Part shown: piece after piece, positions 21,811 to 30,209 of the stretch
How the letters are laid out: each line of letters begins with the position of its first letter
Position numbering within the stretch: the first letter of the stretch is position 1
Assembly: GCA_902494535.1 (NCBI GenBank)
Contig: CABUTO010000018.1
Span: forward strand, 1-40,977
Direction of reading: 5' to 3'
Origin: an uncultured Collinsella sp.
Lineage (GTDB): Bacteria > Actinomycetota > Coriobacteriia > Coriobacteriales > Coriobacteriaceae
DNA length: 40,977 nucleotides
The notes under the pieces: model-generated
The model's database searches: none
The model's input: only the letters and a program-made list of their open reading frames with translations
Told to the model about the DNA's origin: nothing
Program-made: the position numbers and the translations under genes

Positions 21811-21982
21811 TTAGCGTAACGAACTGGAAACAATATTCATCTATGAAAGAAACTTACTCGATAAGCGTAATGAAATATGCGACGAGCGGTTAATTGTACT
21901 CAGTTTGTAGCTTTACTTTAATAAAGACGCCCTGTAATTACTGTAGCCGAATAAAGTAGCTGGGAATGCCTGAAATGAAAAT
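21811..21982. other. AT-rich upstream region of the C69 gene
   Basis: This stretch is markedly richer in A and T than its surroundings. Two similar words, TTAGCGTAACGAA (21812-21824) and ATAAGCGTAATGAA (21857-21870), are 46 bp apart and may be regulator sites. The C69 promoter should be here, but no clear -35/-10 pair could be chosen. No gene is seen. Confidence 0.4.
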
Positions 21983-22017
21983 CCCCTGCTGTTTGGCAAA
22001 TGCATAAACAGCAGGGG
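21983..22017 (-). terminator. Terminator of the lipid kinase / small membrane protein unit
   Basis: CCCCTGCTGTTT (21983-21994) pairs perfectly with AAACAGCAGGGG (22006-22017). On the minus strand ATTTTCATTTC follows, giving a normal rho-independent terminator. Confidence 0.85.
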
Positions 22018-22053
22018 AGACGATAATTGGATGAATATCATACCAATGTGGAA

Positions 22054-22146
22054 TTACTTCTTCCGGCGGTGAATCACGTTGATCGCATAGCCGACGAGCA
22101 TGGCCAAAACGATGATGATAAAGCCGAGCAGGGGATTGTCGTTCAT
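22054..22146 (-). CDS. 30-residue single-span membrane protein
   Basis: A short frame starts at ATG 22146 behind a perfect AGGAGG site and ends with TAA at 22054-22056. The product begins MNDNPLLG, has one membrane span (about FIIIVLAMLVGYAINVI) and ends HRRKK, so the positive end is cytoplasmic. It lies 9 bases after the lipid kinase stop codon and before a shared terminator, so the two are co-transcribed. It was not recognised. A role in the membrane with the lipid kinase is possible but unproven. Confidence 0.72.
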   Translation of the reverse strand: MNDNPLLGFIIIVLAMLVGYAINVIHRRKK

Positions 22147-22155
22147 AGGGTCCTC

Positions 22156-23073
22156 CTATTTTCCGAGCGGGGAGAATTCGTCGACGATGAGGTCGAGGCA
22201 TTGTGGAAGCGCGCGGGCTCCAAAGACGCCCGAATTGCTGGAGATAATCTCGCCATCGAACTGCATGCCCAGCGACGGGGTGCAGGTGATCTTGGCTTCC
22301 TTGGTCTGGATGATCTTGAACTGCGGGCGCCCGAGTACCTTGCCGGCGGGGTCGAGTGCGGCGGTGATCACGGTAGGCAGCAGCTGCACGGTGCGCACGG
22401 GTTCGATGACCGCAATGTCGACCATGCCATCGTTCATACGGCAGTCGGGGAACAGGTTGATGTCGTTTTGGATGACCGAGGTGTTGCCGGCCATGCAGCA
22501 GATGCCGTCGAGCTCCTCGACAATGCCGTCATGCTCAATCGTAAAGTGCGCCACCGTGGGATTGGGCGTGGCGAGCGCGGAGAGGAAGTAGGCGATCTCG
22601 CCGATGTCGTTTTTGGTGGGGGCGGCCTTCATCATGATCTCGGCGTCGAAGCCCGAGCCGGCGATGATGATAAAGCCGTGGCGCTTCTCGTTGCCGTTCT
22701 CGTCGAGCCAAAAGAGCTCACCCATGTCGACTTTGACCGTGCGACCGGCACGGCAGGCCTTGGCGAGCGCCGCTGCCTCGGGGGCATTGCCGATGTTGTT
22801 GAAGAACAGGCAGGCTGTGCCGGAGGGGAAGACGAGCGTGGGGACACCGCACCCGCGCATCTGGTCGAGCACGTTGGAGACGGTGCCGTCGCCGCCCGAA
22901 ACGACCACGCGATCAAACTCGCGCACGTCTGCCACGGCATCCTCGGGCTCCATGCCATCGCCGATAAAACGCATCACGACCTCGTCGCCGCCCTGCGCGA
23001 GGGCGTGCGTGAATGCGTAGATTTCATCTGAGCTGGGGCCCGATGCCGGGTTGTGGATGATAAGGCAGCGCAT
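22156..23073 (-). CDS. Diacylglycerol-kinase-family lipid kinase
   Basis: The 305-residue protein has the DAGK catalytic fold: MRCLIIHNPASG at the N-terminus, VVVSGGDGTVSNVLDQM (the GGDGT nucleotide loop), and C-terminal LGMQFDGEI. It phosphorylates a lipid such as diacylglycerol at the membrane. One oddity: the usual P-x-GT-x-N-[DL] motif reads PSGTACLFFNN, with Cys in place of the conserved Asn. Either Coriobacterial members differ here or substrate choice has changed. It is divergent from the RNase D gene. A 30-residue membrane protein follows. Confidence 0.85.
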   Translation of the reverse strand: MRCLIIHNPASGPSSDEIYAFTHALAQGGDEVVMRFIGDGMEPEDAVADVREFDRVVVSGGDGTVSNVLDQMRGCGVPTLVFPSGTACLFFNNIGNAPEAAALAKACRAGRTVKVDMGELFWLDENGNEKRHGFIIIAGSGFDAEIMMKAAPTKNDIGEIAYFLSALATPNPTVAHFTIEHDGIVEELDGICCMAGNTSVIQNDINLFPDCRMNDGMVDIAVIEPVRTVQLLPTVITAALDPAGKVLGRPQFKIIQTKEAKITCTPSLGMQFDGEIISSNSGVFGARALPQCLDLIVDEFSPLGK

Positions 23074-23171
23074 ACTTACGTTCCCGTTCTGTGACTAACC
23101 GAGTATAGTTGTAAGGCAATGCCGATATCCTACCCGTGTTTTTCGGGCCTAACCTTATTCGATGGGTTGAT

Positions 23172-24305
23172 ATGTACATTTCCACACATCAGGCTCTACT
23201 CGACTTTTGCCAGCGCGCCCGTGAGTTCGACGCGATTGCCGTCGATACCGAGTTTTTGCGCGAGCGCACGTTCCATCCGCGTCTGTGCTTGGTTCAGATT
23301 GCCACCCCTGCCGAGAGCGTCGCGGTCGATCCTCTGGTAATCGACGACCTATCGCCGCTGGCCGAGCTTATGGCCGACGAGAGCGTGACCAAGGTCTTCC
23401 ACGCGTGCTCGCAGGATATGGAGGTCATGCTCCATACTGTGGGCGTGCTGCCACGACCGATTTTCGATACGCAGGTCGCCGCCGCCTTTTTGGGCGAGCG
23501 CCAGCAGATTTCGTATGGCGCGCTTGTTCAGACGTTCTGCGGCGTATCGCTGCCCAAGACCGAGTCACTGACCGACTGGTCGCGCCGCCCGCTGACCGAT
23601 AAGCAGGTTGAGTATGCGATCGATGACGTCAAGTACCTGATCGTCGCCTATACCGAGATGATGAGCCGCCTGCGCGAGCTGGGCCGTGTGGACTGGGTGC
23701 TCGACGAGCTGCGCCCGCTGGCTGACGAGTCGCACTATCGCGCCGATCGACACGAGGCGTTCCGCAAGGTCAAACGCATCAATTCGTGCAGCCGTCACCA
23801 GTTGGGCATCGCGCGCGAGCTCGCCGCCTGGCGTGAGGACCGCGCCGAGCGCCGTAACATCCCGCGCAAGTGGGTCATGTCCGACGACACGCTGCTTGCG
23901 CTCGTTAAGCGCAATCCTGTGCGTGTTGAGGAGTTCCGCAGCATCCGCGGTACCGACCAGCTGGGGGAGCGCGACGTGGACGGCGCACTCATGGCCATCA
24001 AGCGCGGTGCGAGCTGTCCGCACGATCGCCTGCCGCTCTTGGTGCGCGGACATCGTCAGATTTCGCCGGAGCTGGAGAGCGTGACTGACCTTATGTATGC
24101 GCTTATCCGCCTGGTTGCCGAGCGCTCAGGTGTTGCGACCTCGGTCATTGCCTCGCGCGATGACCTGGCCGACTACATTGAGCATCCCGAGCAGAGCCGC
24201 CTGCGCGAAGGTTGGCGCTTTGAGCTTGTGGGCTCGCGCCTGGACGATCTGCTTTCCGGCAATATGGGGTTGACGGTGAAGGACGGCAAAATCGAGCTCC
24301 TGTAG
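23172..24305 (+). CDS. rnd: Ribonuclease D
   Basis: The 377-residue enzyme is a DEDDy 3'-5' exonuclease for tRNA and other stable RNA ends. Exo I is AVDTEF (Asp25, Glu27), Exo II is VFHACSQDMEVM, and Exo III is VEYAIDDVKYL with the Tyr typical of the DEDDy class. An HRDC domain follows (about residues 195-275: SRHQLGIARELAAWREDRAERRNIPRKWVMSD). ATG 23172 is chosen over 23136 because homologues begin near this point; the ribosome site is weak. A TATAGT box at 23104-23109 may be its promoter. Confidence 0.92.
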   Translation: MYISTHQALLDFCQRAREFDAIAVDTEFLRERTFHPRLCLVQIATPAESVAVDPLVIDDLSPLAELMADESVTKVFHACSQDMEVMLHTVGVLPRPIFDTQVAAAFLGERQQISYGALVQTFCGVSLPKTESLTDWSRRPLTDKQVEYAIDDVKYLIVAYTEMMSRLRELGRVDWVLDELRPLADESHYRADRHEAFRKVKRINSCSRHQLGIARELAAWREDRAERRNIPRKWVMSDDTLLALVKRNPVRVEEFRSIRGTDQLGERDVDGALMAIKRGASCPHDRLPLLVRGHRQISPELESVTDLMYALIRLVAERSGVATSVIASRDDLADYIEHPEQSRLREGWRFELVGSRLDDLLSGNMGLTVKDGKIELL

Positions 24306-24369
24306 GGAAGCCTAGCCGGTTGAGTGGGTAAAATGCCTCCAACGTGTAACTCGACTCGGAGGAATTCGC

Positions 24370-25074
24370 ATGCCTTATTACTATGGATACGGCTTTGGCA
24401 TCGACCCGCTGTACCTGCTGGTTGTTCTTGTCTGCACGGTGCTTGGCCTTGCCGCACAGAACTATATCAACTCGACGTACAAAACCTGGTCCAAGGTTCG
24501 CTCGGACGGCGATACGGGTGCCACAGTCGCTCGCCGCATGCTCGATGCCAACGGTTGTAGCGCCGTGGGTATCAAGGGTGTCGCTGGCGAGCTCACCGAC
24601 CATTACAACCCGCAGGACAACAACCTGTATCTGTCGGATGCCAACCGTTCGGGCGGTTCGGTCGCAAGCGTTGCCGTCGCCTGCCACGAGGCGGGCCATG
24701 CCGCCCAGCGTCAAAGCGGCTATGCCATGATGAAAGTGCGTACCGCCCTCGTGCCGGTCGTCAACTTTACCCAGAACACCTGGACCATCGTGTTACTCTT
24801 GGGCCTGTTTATGAACATTGCCGGGCTCACGACCCTCGCGTTGATTTTCTTCTCGTTTAGTGTGCTGTTCCAACTCGTTACGTTGCCTGTCGAGATTGAC
24901 GCCAGCCGACGTGCTGTGGCGTACATCGAGCAGTCGGGCATGAGCTCCAAGCAGGTCAACGGCGCCAAGAAGGTACTGACGGCAGCCGCGCTTACCTATG
25001 TGGCTGCAGCGCTCACTTCGATCATTCAGTTGCTCTACCTTATGGCTCGCTACAACAGAAACTCCAACCGATAA
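24370..25074 (+). CDS. Membrane zinc metallopeptidase, YugP family
   Basis: The 234-residue protein matches the Zn_peptidase_2 (YugP) family. A first membrane span (LYLLVVLVCTVLGLAAQ) precedes a soluble part with DNNLYLSDANRSGGSVASVAVACHEAGHAAQ; HEAGH is the zinc-binding motif. Two further spans (about 25 and 20 residues) and a C-terminal one follow. ITS substrates are unknown; B. subtilis YugP is uncharacterised. GGAGGA lies 7 bases before ATG 24370. A hairpin at 25091-25120 separates it from xseA. Confidence 0.88.
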   Translation: MPYYYGYGFGIDPLYLLVVLVCTVLGLAAQNYINSTYKTWSKVRSDGDTGATVARRMLDANGCSAVGIKGVAGELTDHYNPQDNNLYLSDANRSGGSVASVAVACHEAGHAAQRQSGYAMMKVRTALVPVVNFTQNTWTIVLLLGLFMNIAGLTTLALIFFSFSVLFQLVTLPVEIDASRRAVAYIEQSGMSSKQVNGAKKVLTAAALTYVAAALTSIIQLLYLMARYNRNSNR

Positions 25075-25090
25075 CAAATGGGACAGGCAG

Positions 25091-25120
25091 GCGCCGCGGG
25101 GATTCGTGTCCTCGCGGCGC
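25091..25120 (+). terminator. GC-rich hairpin after the YugP gene
   Basis: GCGCCGCGGGGA (25091-25102) pairs with TCCTCGCGGCGC (25109-25120), with one mismatch region. No T-run follows, so termination may be partial. Confidence 0.5.
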
Positions 25121-25189
25121 TGTACTATGTGTTGGACTTAATTTCGCACGGGGCCGGAGCCTCTGTGCTCGATAACGAAAGGAGGCTGC

Positions 25190-26641
25190 GTGGCAGGCTG
25201 GAACCTAACCGGTAATGCCGTTTCCGCCGAGTTCGACGGTTCGGACGAGCAAGAGCGCAAGGAGCTCAGCGTGAGCCAGGCGGTGGAGATCGCCGCCGGT
25301 GCGCTCGATGCCATTCCGCAGCTGAGCGTCTTGGGCGAGGTCACGGGTTTTCGTGGTCCTAACGCCCGAAGCGGCCACTGCTATTTCCAGATCAAGGACG
25401 ATTCGGCCGCCGTTGACTGCATCATTTGGAAGGGTGCCTATCTCAAGCGCACGTTCGATCTGCGCGACGGTATGCAGGTGAGCTTTAAGGGCAGCTTCAA
25501 TCTCTATAAGGCTACGGGCCGCATGAGCTTTGTCGCTCGCTCGTTTTCGCTGGCGGGGGAGGGTCTGCTGCGTCAACAAGTGGCGCAACTGGCCGAAAAG
25601 CTACGCCGTGAGGGTCTGATGGACGAAGCGCGCAAGCGCCGCATCCCGGTGTTCTGCTCCCGCGTGGCGGTCGTCACCTCGCTTTCGGGTGCCGTAATCG
25701 ACGACGTCAAGCGCACATTGCGTCGTCGCAACCCGCTCGTCGAGCTCGTCTGCGTGGGTGCCAAGGTACAAGGCGAGGGTGCGCCGACAGAGCTCATTGA
25801 GGGCCTGCGCCGCGCCGCTTCCATTACGCCGGCGCCCGACTGTATTTTGTTGGTGCGCGGCGGCGGCTCCTTTGAGGACCTCATGACCTTTAATGACGAG
25901 GAGCTTGCCCGCGCGGTGGCGGCTTGTCCCGTGCCCGTGGTGACCGGCATTGGCCATGAGCCCGATACCTCGATTTGCGACATGGTGAGCGACCGTCGCG
26001 CCTCCACGCCTACGGCGGCGGCCGAATCGGTGGCGCCGGCTATGACGGAGTTGGCCGATGTGCTCGAGGCGCGCTATCAACGTCTGGGTGCTGCGATGGC
26101 ATCGATGATTGGGTCGGCCCAGGTCGACCTGGAGATGCTCGATCAGCGCGGTCGCCGTGCCTGGGATACCTATACGGCTCGCTTGGGCGATGCGCTCGAT
26201 GCGGCTGCGTGCCGCCCGTGCCTCAACGACCCAACGTTTATGGTTGAGCGTCGCGAGTCTGAGCTTGCCCTGACGGCCGATCGTTTGTCCGGCGCCATAA
26301 CGCGTTCGGTTGGGGCATTCCGCTCCAACTTTGAGCGTCTGCCCGAGCGCTTGATCGCAAGCACCTCAGGACTCGATGGCAAGCGCCATGCGCTCACGCT
26401 CGCAAGCTCCCGCCTGGAGCATCAGGGGCGCACGATGCTCAACAAGCCAGCATCCGACCTGGGCCGTGCGGCAGCCTCGCTCGATGCCCTGTCGCCGCTC
26501 AAGGTGCTCGCCCGTGGTTATTCCATCGCGTACAGCGATGATGGGGTGGCCACGAGCGCCAAGACCTTTAAGCCCGGTGACGCCATTCGCGTGCGCATGG
26601 CAGACGGCAACGTGGCGGCAACGGTCGATACGGTCGAGTAG
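25190..26641 (+). CDS. xseA: Exodeoxyribonuclease VII large subunit
   Basis: The 483-residue protein carries an N-terminal OB fold (LSVLGEVTGFRGPNARSGHCYFQIKD) and the XseA catalytic domain with VAVVTSLSGAVIDDV, ILLVRGGGSFEDLMTFNDEELARAVAACPVPVVTGIGHEPDTS and DRRASTPTAAAE, all diagnostic. A long helical C-terminal region ends with LARGYSIA. With XseB it degrades single-stranded DNA. The start is GTG 25190 behind AAAGGAGG. The xseB gene follows after 42 bases in the same operon. Confidence 0.95.
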   Translation: MAGWNLTGNAVSAEFDGSDEQERKELSVSQAVEIAAGALDAIPQLSVLGEVTGFRGPNARSGHCYFQIKDDSAAVDCIIWKGAYLKRTFDLRDGMQVSFKGSFNLYKATGRMSFVARSFSLAGEGLLRQQVAQLAEKLRREGLMDEARKRRIPVFCSRVAVVTSLSGAVIDDVKRTLRRRNPLVELVCVGAKVQGEGAPTELIEGLRRAASITPAPDCILLVRGGGSFEDLMTFNDEELARAVAACPVPVVTGIGHEPDTSICDMVSDRRASTPTAAAESVAPAMTELADVLEARYQRLGAAMASMIGSAQVDLEMLDQRGRRAWDTYTARLGDALDAAACRPCLNDPTFMVERRESELALTADRLSGAITRSVGAFRSNFERLPERLIASTSGLDGKRHALTLASSRLEHQGRTMLNKPASDLGRAAASLDALSPLKVLARGYSIAYSDDGVATSAKTFKPGDAIRVRMADGNVAATVDTVE

Positions 26642-26683
26642 GCCGCGTTTCATAGCGATAAACCTTTAGGAAAGGAAACAGAT

Positions 26684-26950
26684 ATGGCAGAGAAGACCCC
26701 GGTCGAGCAGCTTACGTACAAGCAGGCTTCACAGGAGTTGGAGCTCATCATCCGCAGCTTGGAGTCGGGTGATATGGAGCTCGAGGAGTCGCTTGAGAGC
26801 TATACCCGCGGCGTCGAGCTCCTCAAGAGCCTGCGTACCCGCTTGTCCGATGCCGAGCAGAAGGTCTCGGTGCTCCTGAAGGACGTCGACGGCAACGACG
26901 TGCTCGCCGACGGCGAAGCCGCCAACACCGACGACAACCTTTCGTTCTAA
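26684..26950 (+). CDS. xseB: Exodeoxyribonuclease VII small subunit
   Basis: The 88-residue helical protein has the family core LTYKQASQELELIIRSLESG followed by LEESLESYTRGVELLKSLRTRLSDAEQKV. It binds the XseA C-terminal helices to form the active complex. AGGAAAGGAAAC precedes ATG 26684. Confidence 0.95.
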   Translation: MAEKTPVEQLTYKQASQELELIIRSLESGDMELEESLESYTRGVELLKSLRTRLSDAEQKVSVLLKDVDGNDVLADGEAANTDDNLSF

Positions 26951-26999
26951 CCATCCCGACCAAATATAATTACCTTGGTCTGTGAGAAAGGAACCAACC

Positions 27000-27335
27000 A
27001 TGTGTGATTGCATCTTCTGCAAAATTGCCAACCACGAGATCCCCTCGACCGTCGTCTACGAGGATGACCAGGTCATCGCGTTCGACGACCTCAATCCCCA
27101 GGCGCCGGTCCACACGCTCGTGATCCCCAAGAAGCACTACAGTGACATCGCCGATAACGTGCCCGCCGAGACCATGGGCGCCATGGCCCACGCCATCCAG
27201 GAGGTCGCCAAGGCCAAGGGTCTGGAGGACGGTTTCCGCGTCATCTCCAACAAGGGCGTCAACGCCGGTCAGACCGTCATGCACTTCCACATGCACGTCC
27301 TCGGCGGCAAGAACCTGGGCGAGAACCTCATCTGA
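27000..27335 (+). CDS. HIT-family nucleotide hydrolase (HinT-like)
   Basis: The 111-residue protein has CDCIFCKIANHEIPS at the N-terminus and the histidine triad MHFHMHVLGG near the C-terminus. Family members hydrolyse purine nucleoside phosphoramidates and adenylated compounds. ATG 27000 has AAAGGA at a good distance; a GTG at 26982 would add six residues not seen in relatives. It follows xseB by 49 bases and may belong to the same unit. Confidence 0.92.
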   Translation: MCDCIFCKIANHEIPSTVVYEDDQVIAFDDLNPQAPVHTLVIPKKHYSDIADNVPAETMGAMAHAIQEVAKAKGLEDGFRVISNKGVNAGQTVMHFHMHVLGGKNLGENLI

Positions 27336-27395
27336 GGGCGCTTTTTCCTTGCAATGAAACGGAAGCTCAAGCACCGATAACTTATATATCAACGC

Positions 27396-27432
27396 AATAA
27401 ACCCGAGCGCGAGGGCGTTTGGGTTTATTATT
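27396..27432 (+). terminator. Terminator after the HIT gene
   Basis: AATAAACCC (27396-27404) pairs with GGGTTTATT (27421-27429), and ATT follows. It separates the xse/HIT unit from ackA copy 1. Confidence 0.75.
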
Positions 27433-27482
27433 GAAGCGTATGTAACCTGGCGGCGCCACACCGCCTGTTAGTAGGGAGACAC

Positions 27483-28661
27483 ATGAACGTTCTGGTCGTC
27501 AACGCAGGATCTTCGACCCTTAAGTATCAGGTCATCGATACCAAGTCCCACAAGGTGTCCGCAAAGGGCTCCTGCGAGCGCGTCTGCTTTACCGGCGGTA
27601 CCTTCACCCACGCTGCCAACGGTTCCAAGAAGGTGACCGAGAACATCGAGTTCCCCGACCACAAGGTCGCCATCGAGGTCGTCCTGAAGGACCTTGAGGC
27701 CAACGGCGTCAAGATCGAGGGCATCGGCCACCGTATCGTTCAGGGCGGTTGGTACTTTGGTGATTCCTCCCTCGTCGACGAGGACGTCCTCGCCAAGATT
27801 CGCGAGGTCGCCCCGCTGGCGCCGCTGCACAACAACCCCGAGGCCAACGTTATCGAGTACTGCCTGGAGCAGTATCCCGATCTGCCCAACGTCACGGTCT
27901 ACGACACCGCTTTCCACTTCAACATGCCCGAGGTCGCCAAGACCTACGCCCTTCCCAAGGATGTTTGCGACAAGCTGCACATCCGTAAGTACGGCGCCCA
28001 CGGCACCAGCTATCGCTACATCTCCAAGAAGGTCGCCGAGATGACCAACGGCGAGGCCCGCAAGGTCGTCGTGTGCCATATCGGCTCCGGCGCTTCCCTG
28101 TGCGCCATCGAGGACGGCAAGTGCATGGACACCACCATGGGCTTGACGCCGCTCGACGGCGTCATGATGGGCACCCGCTGCGGCTCCATCGACCCGGCTA
28201 CCGTGTGCTACCTGCAGCGCGAGGGTGGCTACACCTTCGACGAGGTCGACGAGATGATGAACAAGAAGTCCGGCCTTTTGGCTGTGACCGGCGGCAAGAC
28301 CAACGACTGCCGCAACGTCGAGGAGCTCGCCGCCGCTGGTGACCCCGATGCTCAGCTCGCCTTCGACATGTTTGTCTACAAGATTGCCGCCAAGGCTGCC
28401 GAGATGGCTACTTCTATGTGCGGTATGGACACCCTGGTCTTTACTGCCGGTATCGGCGAGCACGCTCCGGCTGTTCGCGCCGGCGTTGCCGACCGTCTGG
28501 CCTTTATGGGCGTCAAGATGGATCATGCCCGCAACGCCCTGCGTGGTGACGGCGCTTGGTGCCTGTCTGCCAAGGATTCCAAGGTCAAGATTTTCGTCAT
28601 CCCCACGGACGAGGAGTTCATGATCGCTTCCGACGTCGAGCGCATCGTCAACGGCAAGTAA
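27483..28661 (+). CDS. ackA: Acetate kinase paralogue with altered active-site residues (copy 1)
   Basis: The 392-residue protein is AckA-like throughout: NAGSSTLKYQ, GHRIVQGGW, DTAFH, TPLDG, MGTRCGSIDP. Three normally conserved positions differ from copy 2 next door and from the family: HGTSH is HGTSY (Tyr177), HLGNGAS is HIGSGAS (Ser202), and GIGEN is GIGEH (His327). The Asn residues lie in the nucleotide/phosphate site; the GIGEN Asn is at a position linked to phosphoryl-donor choice in studied enzymes. It may be less active, or have another donor or acyl substrate. Codon use is strongly biased (GTC, AAG, GAC), suggesting high expression. GGGAG precedes ATG 27483. Confidence 0.87.
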   Translation: MNVLVVNAGSSTLKYQVIDTKSHKVSAKGSCERVCFTGGTFTHAANGSKKVTENIEFPDHKVAIEVVLKDLEANGVKIEGIGHRIVQGGWYFGDSSLVDEDVLAKIREVAPLAPLHNNPEANVIEYCLEQYPDLPNVTVYDTAFHFNMPEVAKTYALPKDVCDKLHIRKYGAHGTSYRYISKKVAEMTNGEARKVVVCHIGSGASLCAIEDGKCMDTTMGLTPLDGVMMGTRCGSIDPATVCYLQREGGYTFDEVDEMMNKKSGLLAVTGGKTNDCRNVEELAAAGDPDAQLAFDMFVYKIAAKAAEMATSMCGMDTLVFTAGIGEHAPAVRAGVADRLAFMGVKMDHARNALRGDGAWCLSAKDSKVKIFVIPTDEEFMIASDVERIVNGK

Positions 28662-28665
28662 TTGC

Positions 28666-28711
28666 AAGAGGGGAGGGGCTGGACGACCGAGCGCCGTTCG
28701 GCCCCTCTTTT
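28666..28711 (+). terminator. Terminator of ackA copy 1
   Basis: AAGAGGGG (28666-28673) pairs with CCCCTCTT (28702-28709) and is followed by TT. The intervening sequence can extend the stem. Confidence 0.75.
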
Positions 28712-28741
28712 GCGCTCGTTGGGCGATATGCTGATATCTAT

Positions 28742-28769
28742 TTATCAAGATATGATAACTTCTTATTAA
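28742..28769 (+). promoter_or_regulatory. Promoter and dyad upstream of ackA copy 2
   Basis: TTATCA-AGATA-TGATAA (28742-28758) is a perfect dyad in an AT-rich stretch. TTATCA - 16 nt - TATTAA could be -35 and -10, so a bound regulator would cover the -35. Copy 1 has no such dyad. Confidence 0.4.
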
Positions 28770-28824
28770 AATGCGGCCGCCTTAAGGGGCCTGCGTCGAC
28801 CGTATTGCACTGCGAAGGAGTCTC

Positions 28825-30003
28825 ATGAACGTACTTGTTGTCAACGCCGGCAGCTCAAGCCTTAAATATCAGCTTTTGGATACCGATACCCGCAAGGTTT
28901 TCGCCAAGGGCAACTGCGAGCGTATCGGATCGGACATGGGCATCTTTGGCCACTCCGAGAACGGTGGCGCTAAGCAGACCGAGGAGGTCCCTTTCCCCGA
29001 TCATCGCTCTGCTATCGCTCGCGTGCTCGAGGAGCTCGAGAAGACCGACTTTACGATTGATGGCATTGGGCATCGTATCGTTCAGGGCGGCTGGCACTTC
29101 GATGATTCCGCGGTCGTCGACGATGAGGTCATGGCTAAGATCCTTGAGGTGGCCCCGCTCGCTCCGCTGCACAATTACGGCGAGGCCGCAGCAATCGAAT
29201 ATTGCCGCGAGAAGTATCCGGAGCTGCCCAACGTGGCCGTCTTCGACACCTCGTTCCACATGACCATGCCCGAGGTCGCCTACACCTACGCGCTGCCCAA
29301 GGACGTGTGCGACAAGTACCACGTGCGCAAGTACGGCGCACACGGTACGAGCCACCGCTACGAGTGGATGATGGCCAAGGAGATCCTGGGCTCGCGCTGC
29401 CACCGCCTGCTTTCGTGCCATCTGGGCAACGGTGCTTCGCTTGCCGCCATTGAGGACGGCGTGTGCCGCGACACCACGATGGGCCTCACGCCGCTTGACG
29501 GCCTGATGATGGGCACTCGCTGTGGTTCCATTGACCCGGCTACCGTGTGCTACCTCCAGCGCGAGGGCGGCTACAGCTATCAGGAAGTTGATGACATGAT
29601 GAACAAGCAGTCTGGTCTGCTTGCCATCTCGGGCATCTCCAACGACGCCCGCGACATCCGCACGCGCGCCTCCGAGGGCGACGAGCGCTGCCTGCTCGCC
29701 TTCGATATGTTCGCCTATAAGGCCATGCAGCAGGCCGGTTCCATGATCGCTTCCATGGCGGGCGTGGACACCATTACCTTTACCGCCGGCATCGGCGAGA
29801 ACGACTGGTCGATCCGCAAGGCCTTCTGCGACTGCTTTGAGTGGCTGGGCGTGCGCATCGACAACAACAAGAACCGCGAGGCCGTGGGCAACGGCCCACA
29901 GGTCATCAGCGCCGCCGGCTCTTCCGTCACGGTTATGGTCATCCCCACCGACGAGGAATACATGATCGCCCACGACGTCGAGCGCCTGACCAAGAACAAC
30001 TAA
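28825..30003 (+). CDS. ackA: Acetate kinase (copy 2, canonical)
   Basis: The 392-residue enzyme makes ATP and acetate from acetyl phosphate. All family motifs are standard: NAGSSSLKYQ, GHRIVQGGW, DTSFH, HGTSH (His177), HLGNGAS (Asn202), MGTRCGSIDP and GIGEN (Asn326). It is closely similar to copy 1 over its whole length, so the two arose by tandem duplication. It has its own promoter region, GAAGGAG site and terminator. The pta gene, which supplies acetyl phosphate, converges on it. Confidence 0.96.
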   Translation: MNVLVVNAGSSSLKYQLLDTDTRKVFAKGNCERIGSDMGIFGHSENGGAKQTEEVPFPDHRSAIARVLEELEKTDFTIDGIGHRIVQGGWHFDDSAVVDDEVMAKILEVAPLAPLHNYGEAAAIEYCREKYPELPNVAVFDTSFHMTMPEVAYTYALPKDVCDKYHVRKYGAHGTSHRYEWMMAKEILGSRCHRLLSCHLGNGASLAAIEDGVCRDTTMGLTPLDGLMMGTRCGSIDPATVCYLQREGGYSYQEVDDMMNKQSGLLAISGISNDARDIRTRASEGDERCLLAFDMFAYKAMQQAGSMIASMAGVDTITFTAGIGENDWSIRKAFCDCFEWLGVRIDNNKNREAVGNGPQVISAAGSSVTVMVIPTDEEYMIAHDVERLTKNN

Positions 30004-30025
30004 CGCGCGCATTTGCAAGTAAACG

Positions 30026-30062
30026 AAAGGCCTCCAAAGCAACAGCTCCGGAGGCCTTTTTG
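30026..30062 (+). terminator. Terminator of ackA copy 2
   Basis: AAAGGCCTCC (30026-30035) pairs perfectly with GGAGGCCTTT (30050-30059), followed by TT. Confidence 0.88.
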
Positions 30063-30209
30063 CTAGCAGGCGGAAATACCAGTCCCAAAGTGACCATCGC
30101 CAGTAACGCCTGCACTCCCAGCAACGGCACCCGGCCATCCAGATCTTCAGCCTCAGCTCGTAGCCAAGCCGCCGTCCACTCCAGATGCCCTAATTGCTAC
30201 GTAGCGGTA
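30063..30209. other. Intergenic stretch without visible gene
   Basis: Between the ackA terminator and the long inverted repeat there is GC-rich sequence with many CCAG/CAGC words. No frame with a ribosome site, no clear hairpin and no known repeat was found. Confidence 0.5.

Noticed and set aside
27468..30138. Long open frames opposite both acetate kinase genes
   Set aside because: They arise from biased codons of highly expressed genes; their products are low-complexity Val/Gly/Ala/Asp strings without recognisable domains.
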